Counted from the first letter of the stretch, positions 35,129 through 43,592 are shown. The stretch: 64,000 nucleotides of DNA from JBEKIK01 sp050013075 (GCA_050013075.1 JBEKFZ010000009.1:1-64000), one strand, 5' to 3'. Program-made: numbers and translations. The notes: generated from the letters alone by a model not told the origin.

Positions 35129-35497
35129 ATGATCCAAATGCAAACCCGACTCGCCGTGGCCGATAACACCGGGGCCAAGGCATTGGGGTGTATCAAGGTG
35201 TTGGGAGGATCTCGCCGGAGGGTGGCCGGGTTGGGCGATATCATCGTTTGCAGCGTTAAAGGCGTGATCGCGGGCAGCGACTTGAAAAAAGGCGCGGTGG
35301 TCCGTGCGGTGATCGTCCGCTGCAAGTTTCCAACCCGCCGGCCCGACGGCAGCTACGTCCGTTTCGACAGCAACGCCGCGGTGATTATCGACAACGAGAA
35401 GAACCCCCGCGGCACGCGCATTTTCGGCGCGGTCGCCAGGGAATTGCGAGACCGGAACTTCATGAAAATCGTCAGTCTCGCCAGCGAGGTGGTATGA
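35129..35497 (+). CDS. rplN: 50S ribosomal protein L14
   Basis: The protein has 122 residues, the standard L14 length (MIQMQTRLAVADNTGAK; FDSNAAVIIDNEKNPRGTRI). It starts at the ATG at 35129. Its stop TGA overlaps the rplX start (ATGATG), so the pair is translationally coupled. Confidence 0.97.
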   Translation: MIQMQTRLAVADNTGAKALGCIKVLGGSRRRVAGLGDIIVCSVKGVIAGSDLKKGAVVRAVIVRCKFPTRRPDGSYVRFDSNAAVIIDNEKNPRGTRIFGAVARELRDRNFMKIVSLASEVV

Positions 35498-35844
35498 TGT
35501 TGATTAAAACCAACGATACGGTTCAAGTCATCAGCGGAGAAGACCGCGGCGCCAAGGGAAAGGTGCTGCGCGTCGACCGCGACGGCGGCAAACTGGTCGT
35601 GGAAGGCGTGAACCGCGTGTACAAACACGTCCGCCGCAGCCAGAAGAATCCCCAAGGCGGCCGGCTCTCGATGGAAATGCCCGTCTCGATTTCCAACGTG
35701 ATGCTGGTTTGCGGTGCTTGCGGCGCACCCGCGCGGCTTGGCGCCCGCTACCTGGCCGACGGATCAAAGGAACGATATTGCAAGAAATGCGGCGCGGGCA
35801 ACGGCATAGTTGCCCCAGCCAAGGCCCAATACGCCAAGAAGTAA
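35494..35844 (+). CDS. rplX: 50S ribosomal protein L24, zinc-ribbon form
   Basis: The protein has 116 residues: a KOW domain (DTVQVISGEDRGAKGKVL) followed by a C-terminal module with two CxxC pairs (LVCGACGAP and YCKKCGAG). The four cysteines would bind zinc, a cysteine-bearing variant of bacterial L24. Two adjacent ATGs (35494, 35497) are possible starts; GAGGTGGT precedes them. Confidence 0.95.
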   Translation: MMLIKTNDTVQVISGEDRGAKGKVLRVDRDGGKLVVEGVNRVYKHVRRSQKNPQGGRLSMEMPVSISNVMLVCGACGAPARLGARYLADGSKERYCKKCGAGNGIVAPAKAQYAKK

Positions 35845-35847
35845 AGG

Positions 35848-35910
35848 TAGGACGGATTTAAAATCCGTCCCACGACAAGGACAGTAGGACGACTTTTAAA
35901 GTCGTCCCAC
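35848..35910. repeat. R4 hairpin pair between rplX and rplE
   Basis: TAGGACGGATTTAAAATCCGTCC and, 37 bases on, TAGGACGACTTTTAAAGTCGTCC. The stems differ but both keep self-complementarity, which indicates selection or mechanism-driven maintenance of the fold. Confidence 0.85.
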
Positions 35911-35937
35911 GACAAGCACGACACGATAAACATAATT

Positions 35938-36543
35938 ATGTCCGCGAAAAAAGCAAAACCGGCCGAAACGACACCAGCCCAGGAGGCGGCGCCCCCCCCG
36001 GTGCCGCGCCTGTTGGAGCGCTACGAAAAAGAAATTCTGCCCGCGCTGGCAAAGCAGTTCGGCCGCGATAATCGGCACTCGCTGCCCAAACTGGAAAAGA
36101 TCGTCATCAACATGGGCGTGGGCAAGGCCGCCGGCGAGAAAAAATTCCTGGAAGAGGCCCAGGACGCCATGAAGCAGATTTCCGGGCAAAAACCCTTGGT
36201 AACGTTAAGCCGCAAGTCGATCGCCAACTTCAAGCTCCGCGAGGGGATGGCCATCGGCTGCAAAGTAACCCTCCGCGGCCGTAGGATGTACGAATTCCTG
36301 GACCGGCTGGTTTCGCTGGCCTTGCCACGGGTCCGCGACTTCCGCGGCCTGGATCACAATGCCTTCGACGGCCGAGGCAACTATAACCTGGGAATAACCG
36401 AACAAGTGGTCTTCCCCGAAATAAATCCGGACAAATTCACCGGAGTCCAAGGGATGAACATCACCTTGGTGACCACCACCGCCAGCGACGACGAGGCGCG
36501 GGAATTGCTTCGCCGCCTGGGCCTACCGCTTAAAGCGGCCTGA
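35938..36543 (+). CDS. rplE: 50S ribosomal protein L5
   Basis: The protein has 201 residues. The L5 core starts near RLLERYEKEILPAL and includes KIVINMGVGKA and RDFRGLDHNAFDGRGNYN. It binds 5S rRNA. A 20-residue Lys/Ala/Pro-rich N-terminal extension (SAKKAKPAETTPAQEAAPPP) is additional to the normal 180 residues. The next gap carries an R5 hairpin. Confidence 0.96.
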   Translation: MSAKKAKPAETTPAQEAAPPPVPRLLERYEKEILPALAKQFGRDNRHSLPKLEKIVINMGVGKAAGEKKFLEEAQDAMKQISGQKPLVTLSRKSIANFKLREGMAIGCKVTLRGRRMYEFLDRLVSLALPRVRDFRGLDHNAFDGRGNYNLGITEQVVFPEINPDKFTGVQGMNITLVTTTASDDEARELLRRLGLPLKAA

Positions 36544-36553
36544 CAAACTACAT

Positions 36554-36583
36554 TGTGTGCCACTGCTGGCTAGCCAGCAGTGC
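36554..36583. repeat. R5 hairpin between rplE and rpsN
   Basis: GTGCCACTGCTGGCTAGCCAGCAGTGC, a near-perfect palindrome centred on CTAG. Confidence 0.8.
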
Positions 36584-36663
36584 AGAACCGCAAAAATTTG
36601 TACCGCTGCAACAAAAACCATTAATAGCGAATAAGTCCGAGCAGAACCAAGGATCGATACCGC

Positions 36664-36849
36664 ATGGCAAGTAAATCGAAAATCGCAATGTCGCTACGCC
36701 CGCCCAAGTTTTCCACCCGACTGGTAAGGCGGTGCCGGATTTGCGGACGGCCCAGGGCCGTTTATCAGAAGTTCGGCATTTGCCGGATTTGTTTCCGTAA
36801 TTTGGCGGACGAAGGAATGATCCCCGGCGTCCGGAAGGCGAGTTGGTAA
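36664..36849 (+). CDS. rpsN: 30S ribosomal protein S14, zinc type (S14Z)
   Basis: The protein has 61 residues and is the short zinc-binding form: CRICGRPR and CRICFRNLA supply four cysteines. It ends GMIPGVRKASW as expected. The ATG at 36664 is the only plausible start. S8 follows after 15 bases. Confidence 0.97.
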   Translation: MASKSKIAMSLRPPKFSTRLVRRCRICGRPRAVYQKFGICRICFRNLADEGMIPGVRKASW

Positions 36850-36864
36850 AGGGAACCCAATAAT

Positions 36865-37260
36865 ATGATGACCGACCCCATCGCCGACATGTTGACCCGC
36901 ATCCGCAACGCGGTTCGCGTTGAACGGCCCCACGTCGACATTCCCTTGTCCAAGGTAAAACGCGGACTGGCGGAAGTCCTCAAACGCGAGGGCTACATCT
37001 GGGACTGGGAGGAAATGCCCGACAAACCGCACAGCCATCTTCGCGTCCATTTGAAGTACGGCCCAAACGGCGAACGGATAATCCGCCGCATCCGCCGCGT
37101 GAGCAAACCCGGCCGACGCATATACAAAGGCTCCGACGGACTGAAACCCATCCTGGGCGGATTGGGAATCAGCATCCTCAGCACCAGCCGGGGCGTAATA
37201 AGCGACCGCGAAGCCCGGCAACGACGCCTGGGCGGAGAAGTGCTCTGCGAAGTATGGTAA
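36865..37260 (+). CDS. rpsH: 30S ribosomal protein S8
   Basis: The protein has 131 residues: DPIADMLTRIRNAV at the start and LGGEVLCEVW at the end. S8 binds helix 21 of 16S rRNA and in E. coli represses the spc operon. Two adjacent ATGs (36865, 36868) could serve as start. Confidence 0.97.
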   Translation: MMTDPIADMLTRIRNAVRVERPHVDIPLSKVKRGLAEVLKREGYIWDWEEMPDKPHSHLRVHLKYGPNGERIIRRIRRVSKPGRRIYKGSDGLKPILGGLGISILSTSRGVISDREARQRRLGGEVLCEVW

Positions 37261-37347
37261 TCGATTGAGATTTGAAATTTGAGAATTGAGATACAAAATC
37301 GTGCTCTCAAGATGTGATCGAGTTTTACAGGAGATTTAACCAACGCC

Positions 37348-37893
37348 ATGTCCCGCATCGGAAAAAAACCGATACCCATCCCCAAGGGAGTTAAAGTCCA
37401 ACTGGCCGACCGCACTATCACAGTGGAAGGTCCGAAAGGCGAACTCCATTGGGAATTCCGGCCCGAAGTGTCGGTTGCCTACGACGAAAAGGCGCAAATC
37501 CTTTCCGTTGCCCGGTGCGACGACCAGCGCTTAAGCCGCGCCCTGCACGGGTTGACCCGGGCCATAATCGTCAACATGATCGTGGGAGTTACCCAAGGCT
37601 ACGAAAAGCGGTTGGAGATTATCGGCGTGGGCTATCTGGCCGCGGTGTTGGGCAAAGTGCTGCAATTGCGAGTGGGATTCGCCAACGAACTTCAAGTGCC
37701 CATTCCCGAGGGCATCAAGGTTTCCGTGCCCGACCAACAGCATATCGTCATACAGGGGATCGACAAGCAATTGGTGGGGCATTTTGCCGCTTGTGTCCGC
37801 GCCAAGCGCAAGCCGGAACCATACAAAGGCAAAGGCATCCGCTACCTCGGCGAGCCGGTCCGCCGCAAACAAGGCAAGGCCATGGTCAAATAA
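37348..37893 (+). CDS. rplF: 50S ribosomal protein L6
   Basis: The protein has 181 residues: SRIGKKPIPIPKGVKV at the start and KPEPYKGKGIRYLGEPVRRK at the end. It lies near the sarcin-ricin loop. GGAG lies 14 bases before the ATG. After the stop comes a 179-base gap filled by an R6 element and two R2 hairpins. Confidence 0.97.
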   Translation: MSRIGKKPIPIPKGVKVQLADRTITVEGPKGELHWEFRPEVSVAYDEKAQILSVARCDDQRLSRALHGLTRAIIVNMIVGVTQGYEKRLEIIGVGYLAAVLGKVLQLRVGFANELQVPIPEGIKVSVPDQQHIVIQGIDKQLVGHFAACVRAKRKPEPYKGKGIRYLGEPVRRKQGKAMVK

Positions 37894-38061
37894 CCATAAA
37901 GCCGCGACGGGCACCAACGGGCACCATCGGGCACCGACGCGCAGCGTTGGTCGGCATGGTCGGTTGGTCGGTCGCGATAGGAATATCACTCGTTCCCAGG
38001 CTCAGCCTGGGAATAAAATACGAACGAATACGACGTTCCCTGGCAGAGCCTGGGAACGAGG
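37894..38061. repeat. R6 element plus R2 hairpin pair between rplF and rplR
   Basis: R6 (37894-37979) begins CCATAAAGCCGCGACGGGCACC right after the rplF stop, continues with GGGCACC units and ends in TTGGTCGGTCGCG. R2 hairpins follow at 37991-38014 and 38034-38061 (TTCCCAGGC/GCCTGGGAA). Confidence 0.85.
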
Positions 38062-38072
38062 AATGTAAAACC

Positions 38073-38441
38073 ATGAGACACGAAAAACAAATCGGCTTGC
38101 AGCGAAAACGCCGCGGATTGCGGGTCCGCAATCGGCTGAAACGCGTGGCCGTCCGCCCGCGCCTAAGCGTGTTCCGCAGCCACAAGCATTTTTACGCCCA
38201 GATCATCGACGACGGCGCCGGGCGGACACTGGCGTCCGCAAGCACCATGGAAAGCGCATTGAAAAAACAATTGAAGTACGGCGGGAACAAGGCTGCCGCG
38301 GCGATGGTCGGCAAGACGATCGCCCAGCGGGGCATCGAGGCCGGAATCAAAGAAGTCGCTTTCGATCGCCGGGAATATATGTATCACGGCCGCGTGGCCG
38401 CATTGGCCGACGCCGCCCGCGAAGCAGGACTAGTTTTTTAA
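38073..38441 (+). CDS. rplR: 50S ribosomal protein L18
   Basis: The protein has 122 residues: a basic start (RKRRGLRVRNRLKRVAVRPRLSVFRSHKHFYAQ) and FDRREYMYHGRVAALADAAR. It binds 5S rRNA with L5. The ATG at 38073 is preceded by GAACGAGGAATG, so the purine-rich ribosome site lies at the edge of an R2 hairpin. Confidence 0.96.
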   Translation: MRHEKQIGLQRKRRGLRVRNRLKRVAVRPRLSVFRSHKHFYAQIIDDGAGRTLASASTMESALKKQLKYGGNKAAAAMVGKTIAQRGIEAGIKEVAFDRREYMYHGRVAALADAAREAGLVF

Positions 38442-38460
38442 AGAAACGAACAACAAATCC

Positions 38461-38946
38461 ATGTCAACCGAATCAACACAAGGCCAACTGATCGACAAAG
38501 TGATCAAGATCCGCCGTTGCGCGGCGGTGGTCAAAGGCGGCCGGCGATTCAGCTTTACGGCCATGGCGGTCGTGGGCGACGGCCAAGGCAAAGTAGGCTG
38601 GGGATACGGCAAGGCCAACGAGGTTCCCCCAGCCGTGGAAAAGGCCGTAAAAGACGGTTCGCGGAACCTGACCCCCATCCACGTCGAAGGCACTTCGATT
38701 CCGCACGTGGTTCATGGCCACTTCGGCGCTTCCAAGGTGGTGCTGATTCCGGCCGGACCGGGCACGGGCGTGATCGCCGGCTCGGCGGTCCGCGCGGTTT
38801 GCGAGGCCTGCGGCATCCGCGACATCCTTACCAAAAGTTTCGGCTCCTCCAATCCCATCAACCTGGTCAAAGCCGCCATCGACGGTTTAAAACAACTGCG
38901 ATCCAAGCACGACGTCGAACGGCTGCGGGGGGTTTCGCTTACATGA
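38461..38946 (+). CDS. rpsE: 30S ribosomal protein S5
   Basis: The protein has 161 residues: VVKGGRRFSFTAMAVVGDGQGKVG and TSIPHVVHGHFGASKV are S5 hallmarks. Its stop overlaps the rplO start (ATGA). No rpmD (L30) gene lies between them, unlike in proteobacteria and Firmicutes. Confidence 0.97.
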   Translation: MSTESTQGQLIDKVIKIRRCAAVVKGGRRFSFTAMAVVGDGQGKVGWGYGKANEVPPAVEKAVKDGSRNLTPIHVEGTSIPHVVHGHFGASKVVLIPAGPGTGVIAGSAVRAVCEACGIRDILTKSFGSSNPINLVKAAIDGLKQLRSKHDVERLRGVSLT

Positions 38947-39434
38947 ACCTAAACGACGTTCACAAGGATATACATCGAAATAAATCGAAAAAACGCATCG
39001 GGCGCGGCCCGGGCTCCGGCCACGGCAAGACATCCACCCGCGGCAGCAAGGGGCAAGGGTCCCGCTCCGGTTATTCCTCGATGCGGGTGTTCGAGGGCGG
39101 GCAGATGCCCTTGGTCCGCCGCATCCCCAAACGCGGCTTTAATAACCGCTTTGCCCTAACCGTGACCGTGGTCAACCTCGGCGACCTAGACGCCAAATTC
39201 ACTAGCGGCGAAGAAGTGACTCCCGAAACCCTAAAGGCCAAATCGCTGGCCAAGGGCGGTTACGACGTGCTTAAAGTGCTCGGCAACGGGGAACTGACCA
39301 AAAACCTGAAAATATCGGCCCACCGTTTCAGCCGCTCGGCCTTGGAGAAAATCGAAAAGGCCGGCGGCCAGGCCGTCGTACTTCCGGGCAAGGCCCCAGT
39401 GGTCAAAAACAAAACGAAAACCAAAACCAAGTGA
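38943..39434 (+). CDS. rplO: 50S ribosomal protein L15
   Basis: The protein has 163 residues: a Gly/Lys-rich N-terminus (KKRIGRGPGSGHGKTSTRG) and GGQMPLVRRIPKRGF. The start ATG overlaps the rpsE stop. The tail KTKTKTK is lysine-rich. A 126-base gap with two hairpins separates it from secY. Confidence 0.96.
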   Translation: MNLNDVHKDIHRNKSKKRIGRGPGSGHGKTSTRGSKGQGSRSGYSSMRVFEGGQMPLVRRIPKRGFNNRFALTVTVVNLGDLDAKFTSGEEVTPETLKAKSLAKGGYDVLKVLGNGELTKNLKISAHRFSRSALEKIEKAGGQAVVLPGKAPVVKNKTKTKTK

Positions 39435-39473
39435 TAATTGTTTATTGGGTAATAAAAGAAATAACGCTGAGTT

Positions 39474-39534
39474 GCCGGCGGCTAACAGCCGCCGGGATTG
39501 AGGCGTAGTCTTTCCGGCGGTCGTTGACCGCCGG
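39474..39534. repeat. two CCGGCGG hairpins between rplO and secY
   Basis: CCGGCGGC/GCCGCCGG at 39475-39495 and CCGGCGGTC/GACCGCCGG at 39514-39534. This pair is a family not found in the other gaps. Confidence 0.8.
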
Positions 39535-39560
39535 CTAGTAATATTATAAAGGATCGAGCG

Positions 39561-40907
39561 ATGTGGGAAAAAATCCGTGTCATCTTCACGATCCCGGAAC
39601 TGCGGCAGAAAATCCTGCTGACGCTGGCCCTTTTGGCCATCTACCGCGTGGGATACCAAATCCCCATGCCACTGGTCGATACCACCAAAATGACCGCGGC
39701 ATTTAGTGAAGGAGGCGGTTTAACCGACCTGATGTCGCAAGTGGCGGTCTTCAGCGCCGCCCGACTTAATCAAGCCACGATATTCGGCCTGGGCATTATG
39801 CCCTACATTTCCGCCTCAATTATCTTCCAGTTGCTGGCCAGCGTTTATCCGCCCTTGGAAAAACTGCAAAAAGAAGGCGAAAGCGGCAGAAAAAAAATCA
39901 ACGAATATACCCGCTACGCCACAATCGTGCTGTGCCTGGGGCAAAGTTGGTTTTACGTACAATATTCAACAAGATTTGTTTTCCCCCAATACCTGGACCA
40001 CGGCAGTTTGCCCTTCCACTGGCAGTTCACGCTCGTGCTGACCATGACCACCGGCACGGCCTTCCTCATGTGGTTGGGCGAACAGATCGACGAGTACGGC
40101 ATAGGCAACGGAATCAGCTTGCTGATTATGGCGGGCATCCTCGCCCGCATGCCCGAGGCAGGCATCGAACTCCTCTCCCCGTTGGCCAAAACCGGCATAC
40201 AACTGGGCGCCGGCGGGCCTGGACAGGTCGATATCGTATCCATACTGGTCCTGGCCATACTGTTTGTGGCCGTGATAGTCGGCGTGGTTTTTATCACCCA
40301 AGGCCAGCGCCGCATTCCCACCCAAAGCGCAAAGCACGTGCGCGGGAGGCGCGTTTACGGCGGCTCGCGCCAGTATCTGCCCTTGCGGATCAACCAATCC
40401 GGCGTGATGCCCATCATCTTCGCCAGCAGCTTGTTGATGTTCCCCCAGGTGATCTTTCGGAGTATAGCCAATAGTCATGCCTCTTGGCTCCCCATATCGC
40501 AGGCCTTTGAACGGCAACATTCGTATACATATAATATTCTCTATATTATTTTGATTTACTTCTTCTGTTACTTCTGGACGGCCATCAGTTTCAATCCCAA
40601 GGACATGTCCGAAAACTTGAAGAATTACGGCACTTTCATCCCCGGTTATCGGCCGGGCCGGCGAACGGCTGAGTATTTGGAAAAAGTCATGGTGCGGATA
40701 ACTTACGTGGGGGCGGGCTTCCTGGCAGTGGTGGCCATAGTCCCCTCCTTGATCCTGTCCTGGTTTCCCTCGCTTAATTACAACCTCGCCAGTTTTTACG
40801 GCGGAACAACCTTGCTCATTGCCGTGAGCGTGGCCTTCGACCTGGTACAGAAAATCGACAGCCACCTGGTAATGCGGAATTACCGGGGCCTGCTGGAAAA
40901 AGGATAA
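39561..40907 (+). CDS. secY: preprotein translocase subunit SecY
   Basis: The protein has 448 residues with ten transmembrane helices and the SecY signatures LGIMPYISASIIFQLL and PLRINQSGVMPIIFASSLLMFP. It forms the Sec channel core in the inner membrane. The ATG at 39561 follows GGATCGAGCG. Position after rplO is the standard spc-operon order. Confidence 0.97.
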   Translation: MWEKIRVIFTIPELRQKILLTLALLAIYRVGYQIPMPLVDTTKMTAAFSEGGGLTDLMSQVAVFSAARLNQATIFGLGIMPYISASIIFQLLASVYPPLEKLQKEGESGRKKINEYTRYATIVLCLGQSWFYVQYSTRFVFPQYLDHGSLPFHWQFTLVLTMTTGTAFLMWLGEQIDEYGIGNGISLLIMAGILARMPEAGIELLSPLAKTGIQLGAGGPGQVDIVSILVLAILFVAVIVGVVFITQGQRRIPTQSAKHVRGRRVYGGSRQYLPLRINQSGVMPIIFASSLLMFPQVIFRSIANSHASWLPISQAFERQHSYTYNILYIILIYFFCYFWTAISFNPKDMSENLKNYGTFIPGYRPGRRTAEYLEKVMVRITYVGAGFLAVVAIVPSLILSWFPSLNYNLASFYGGTTLLIAVSVAFDLVQKIDSHLVMRNYRGLLEKG

Positions 40908-40957
40908 TTAACCATTGGTCTGCCAGTACAACCGTCACGAATGGACATTGGGACCTT

Positions 40958-41029
40958 CGTTTAGCCCGGTCGCTTGCGACCGGTGGGGAAAAAGCCGAGA
41001 ATCTCCGGGCACAAGTGCCCGGGCTAAAC
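40958..41029. repeat. R1 hairpin pair between secY and adk
   Basis: CGTTTAGCCCGGTCGCTTGCGACCGG on one side and the opposite orientation CCGGGCACAAGTGCCCGGGCTAAAC on the other, so this pair is head-to-head rather than tandem. Confidence 0.85.
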
Positions 41030-41060
41030 AATAAATAAAATAAACGGAATGGTTGATATC

Positions 41061-41618
41061 ATGCGAATAGTATTTATCGGCCCGCCGGGCGCGGGAAAAG
41101 GCACACAGGCCACGCGGCTGATCGAGACGTACAAGCTTGCGCACCTCTCGACCGGCGACATGCTCCGCGCAGCCCGGGACGCCAAGACCGAAGTCGGGCT
41201 GAACGCCGACAAATACATGTCCGCGGGCATGTTGGTGCCCGACAACATTATCATGGAAATTATTGCCGAGCGGCTTAAACACTCGGACTGCATAAAAGGA
41301 TGTTTACTGGACGGTTTCCCGCGGACCATCGCCCAGGCCGAGGCCCTGGACGCCATGTTGGCCAAGAAAGGCAGGCCTTTGGACGCAGTATTGGAGTTAA
41401 AAGTGCCGGAAAAAGAATTGTTCAAACGTCTTGCGGGACGCGGCCGGGCCGACGACAATCCCGATGTTATCCGCCAACGCCTGGCGGCATACCGCAAGCA
41501 GACTGAACCTTTGCTGGCCTATTACGCCCGGCGCGGATTGTTGAAAAGTATCGACGGATTGGGTACGGTGGAGGAAATTTTCAATCGCGCCAAGACCATC
41601 TTGGATAAACTGGGCTGA
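41061..41618 (+). CDS. adk: adenylate kinase, short form
   Basis: The protein has 185 residues and catalyses ATP + AMP = 2 ADP. P-loop GPPGAGKGTQ, AMP site GDMLRAA and LDGFPRT are visible. The lid is the short type without a zinc motif (GRGRADDNPDVIRQRL). The ATG at 41061 starts directly at the first strand; an ATG at 41049 adds four residues. Confidence 0.96.
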   Translation: MRIVFIGPPGAGKGTQATRLIETYKLAHLSTGDMLRAARDAKTEVGLNADKYMSAGMLVPDNIIMEIIAERLKHSDCIKGCLLDGFPRTIAQAEALDAMLAKKGRPLDAVLELKVPEKELFKRLAGRGRADDNPDVIRQRLAAYRKQTEPLLAYYARRGLLKSIDGLGTVEEIFNRAKTILDKLG

Positions 41619-41633
41619 GCGGTTTTGAATTAT

Positions 41634-41693
41634 TGTAGGGTGCGTGAAACGCACCTTAATTTGTAGCGGATGGTGCGTTTTACGCACCCTACA
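41634..41693. repeat. R3 long inverted repeat between adk and map
   Basis: TTGTAGGGTGCGTGAAACGC and GCGTTTTACGCACCCTACA pair around a short loop; second copy at 9336. The right arm ends seven bases before the map ATG at 41700. Confidence 0.85.
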
Positions 41694-41699
41694 TTCGGA

Positions 41700-42527
41700 A
41701 TGTTGCGATCGCCCCGACAACTTCGATCAGCACGCGAAATCGCCGCCATGCGCCAAGCGGGATTGGTGGTTTGGCATACGATGAAGGCGATCGAGCCGAT
41801 GATCCGTCCAGGGGCGACTACGGCCGAAATCGACGCCGTGGTCACCCGGTTTTTTGCGGAGCACCAGGCCGAGCCGCTGTTTTTGAATTTTCCCAATTCC
41901 ACCCCGGGCTGGCCGCCCTTTCCCGCGGTTACCTGCATCTCGGTCAACGAAGAAGTGGTCCACGGCATTCCCAGTCCGCGGCGGAAGTTGAAAGAAGGAG
42001 ACATTGTCAGCATCGATACCGGTTGCAAGCTCCACGGCTGGTGCGGCGACGCGGCCGCGACGTTTCCGGTCGGCAAAATCGACCGCGATAAACAGCAGCT
42101 TTTGGAAGTCACCGAAAACGTGCTTTTCATGGCCATCGACCTGATGGGCAAAAAAACAAGGTGGAGCGAAGTTGCCGCCCAAATGGAAAAATACGTCAAA
42201 GACCACCGTTTTTCGGTGGTCGAGGATTTTGTCGGACACGGGATCGGCCGGCAAATGCACGAAGATCCCCAGGTGCCAAATTTCGTCACCCGGCGTTCTC
42301 CCCGAAGCGCCGACTTCCGGCTGGAAGAGGGGTTGGTGATCGCCGTGGAACCGATGGTCAACATGGGCACAAAGGAAGTGCGAATACAATCGGATTGTTG
42401 GACCCAAACCACCCGCGACGGCAAACCAAGCGCCCATTTTGAACATACCATAGCCATAACCGCCGCCGGGCCGACTGTATTGACGGCCGGGCCGAACGGC
42501 GAATTGCGGTTAAGGGATAGGGATTAG
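41700..42527 (+). CDS. map: methionine aminopeptidase, type I
   Basis: The protein has 275 residues and removes N-terminal Met. Metal ligands are visible in SIDTGCKLHGWCGDAA (two Asp), GHGIGRQMHEDP (His) and AVEPMVNMG (Glu), plus a final Glu in FEHTIAIT. An upstream in-frame ATG at 41670 lies within the R3 repeat and would add ten residues encoded by it (MVRFTHPTFG); I prefer 41700, with only GGA before it. Confidence 0.94.
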   Translation: MLRSPRQLRSAREIAAMRQAGLVVWHTMKAIEPMIRPGATTAEIDAVVTRFFAEHQAEPLFLNFPNSTPGWPPFPAVTCISVNEEVVHGIPSPRRKLKEGDIVSIDTGCKLHGWCGDAAATFPVGKIDRDKQQLLEVTENVLFMAIDLMGKKTRWSEVAAQMEKYVKDHRFSVVEDFVGHGIGRQMHEDPQVPNFVTRRSPRSADFRLEEGLVIAVEPMVNMGTKEVRIQSDCWTQTTRDGKPSAHFEHTIAITAAGPTVLTAGPNGELRLRDRD

Positions 42528-42554
42528 AGATTGGGGATTAGAGATTAGAGATTA

Positions 42555-42666
42555 GTGGGCAGTAAGGGGTGGTCAGTGGACGGTGGGCAGTGAGGGGTGG
42601 TCAGTGGACGGTGGGCAGTGAGGGGTGGTCAGTGGACGGTGGGCAGTGAGGGGTGGTCAGTTTACT
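42555..42666 (+). repeat. four 28-base tandem repeats
   Basis: Units beginning GTGGGCAGTGAGGGGTGGTC start at 42555, 42583, 42611 and 42639. They are identical except one base in the first and a decayed end in the last, which runs into GTTTACTGACCAC. Confidence 0.9.
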
Positions 42667-42712
42667 GACCACTTATGAAAAAAGAGTGAGAATGCCTATT
42701 GTTTTAGCCCCG

Positions 42713-42790
42713 AGCGGGCACCATCGGGCACCGACGGGGCACCATGCGGAACATGGTCGCGTTGGTCGGCATGGTCGGTCGGCGAGCGAG
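42713..42790. repeat. R6 element in the map-rpmJ gap
   Basis: GAGCGGGCACCATCGGGCACC, then GCACCATGCGGAACATGGTCGC and GGTCGGCATGGTCGGTCGGCG. The left GGGCACC units and the right GGTCGG units flank a CATG-centred turn. Confidence 0.75.
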
Positions 42791-42943
42791 TTAAGCGTGC
42801 AGTAGATAAGTATGGTACAATACCACCCGTAAAATAAAATAAAACGCCTTTTTTCCCGGCCTGCCGGGGCTTGCATAATAACCGCAAAGTCTTTTATACT
42901 TAAGCCCTTTGTATCGTAATCGGATATTCGTGTGTATTAGACT

Positions 42944-43057
42944 ATGAAAGTACGTGCCAGCATCAGGCGAATCTGTGAACATTGCAAAATCGTACGCCGC
43001 CGCGGGGTGGTGTATGTTGTGTGCAGTAATCCGCGCCATAAACAACGGCAAGGATAA
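42944..43057 (+). CDS. rpmJ: 50S ribosomal protein L36
   Basis: The protein has only 37 residues: MKVRASIRRICEHCKIVRRR then GVVYVVCSNPRHKQRQG. It carries the zinc ligands C11, C14, C27 and H32, so it is the zinc-binding form. It stands between map and rpsM, the standard position. No strong Shine-Dalgarno sequence is seen. Confidence 0.95.
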   Translation: MKVRASIRRICEHCKIVRRRGVVYVVCSNPRHKQRQG

Positions 43058-43117
43058 TGCAGTTCCGGCCATATTTACCCCACTTGAATACACGGGGGGA
43101 TTTAGGAGTAACCCTAT

Positions 43118-43501
43118 ATGCCGCGTCTTTTGGGTGTTGATATCCCCAACGATCGCCCGACTGTGATTTCGCTCACGTATATTTACGGCGTGGGCCGGAA
43201 GATCGCCCGCGATCTTTGCCACAAGGCAGGCGTGAATCCCCAAGCCCGAGCAAGGGAATTGCGCGAAGACGAGTTGGCCCGTCTGGCCGCCTTGTTGGAT
43301 AAAGATTACGTGGTCGAAGGTCAACTCCGGCGGCAGCGCAGTCAGAACATCGCTCGCCTGAAGGACATCGGCTGTTACCGGGGATTGCGGCATCGGCGCG
43401 GGCTGCCCGTGCGCGGCCAGCGAACCCGCACCAACGCGCGGACCCGCAAGGGTCCGAAAAAGACCGTGGCCGGCAAAAAGGGCGTCAAGGATCTGCACTA
43501 A
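43118..43501 (+). CDS. rpsM: 30S ribosomal protein S13
   Basis: The protein has 127 residues: MPRLLGVDIPNDRPTVISL, a helix-two-turn-helix core and the C-terminal GLPVRGQRTRTNARTRKG that contacts tRNA. TAGGAG lies before the ATG. An R5 hairpin follows in the gap to rpsK. Confidence 0.97.
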   Translation: MPRLLGVDIPNDRPTVISLTYIYGVGRKIARDLCHKAGVNPQARARELREDELARLAALLDKDYVVEGQLRRQRSQNIARLKDIGCYRGLRHRRGLPVRGQRTRTNARTRKGPKKTVAGKKGVKDLH

Positions 43502-43515
43502 TAATTTAATAAGAC

Positions 43516-43546
43516 TGGCACTGCTTGCAAGCAAGCAGTGGCACAC
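43516..43546. repeat. R5 hairpin between rpsM and rpsK
   Basis: GGCACTGCTTGCAAGCAAGC then AGTGGCAC, a palindrome of the same family as 36554 and 25922. Confidence 0.8.
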
Positions 43547-43592
43547 CTCACTTTTTTAAATACGTAATATAAATACTTGGAGTGCATAAACC

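Larger units (their letters stand above)
42528..42943. other. 416-base gap between map and rpmJ, filled by repeats
   Basis: It holds GGGATTAGAGATT-type units (42520-42553), four 28-base tandem units (42555-42666), an R6 element (42713-42790) and an AT-rich stretch before rpmJ. No infA (IF-1) gene is present, although it often lies here. Confidence 0.75.

Noticed and set aside
31160..41029. intrinsic terminators in the ribosomal operon
   Set aside because: The hairpins lack a following T tract and stand between cotranscribed essential genes; they are members of dispersed repeat families.
42528..42943. infA gene between map and rpmJ
   Set aside because: No frame with IF-1 features; the gap consists of tandem and inverted repeats.
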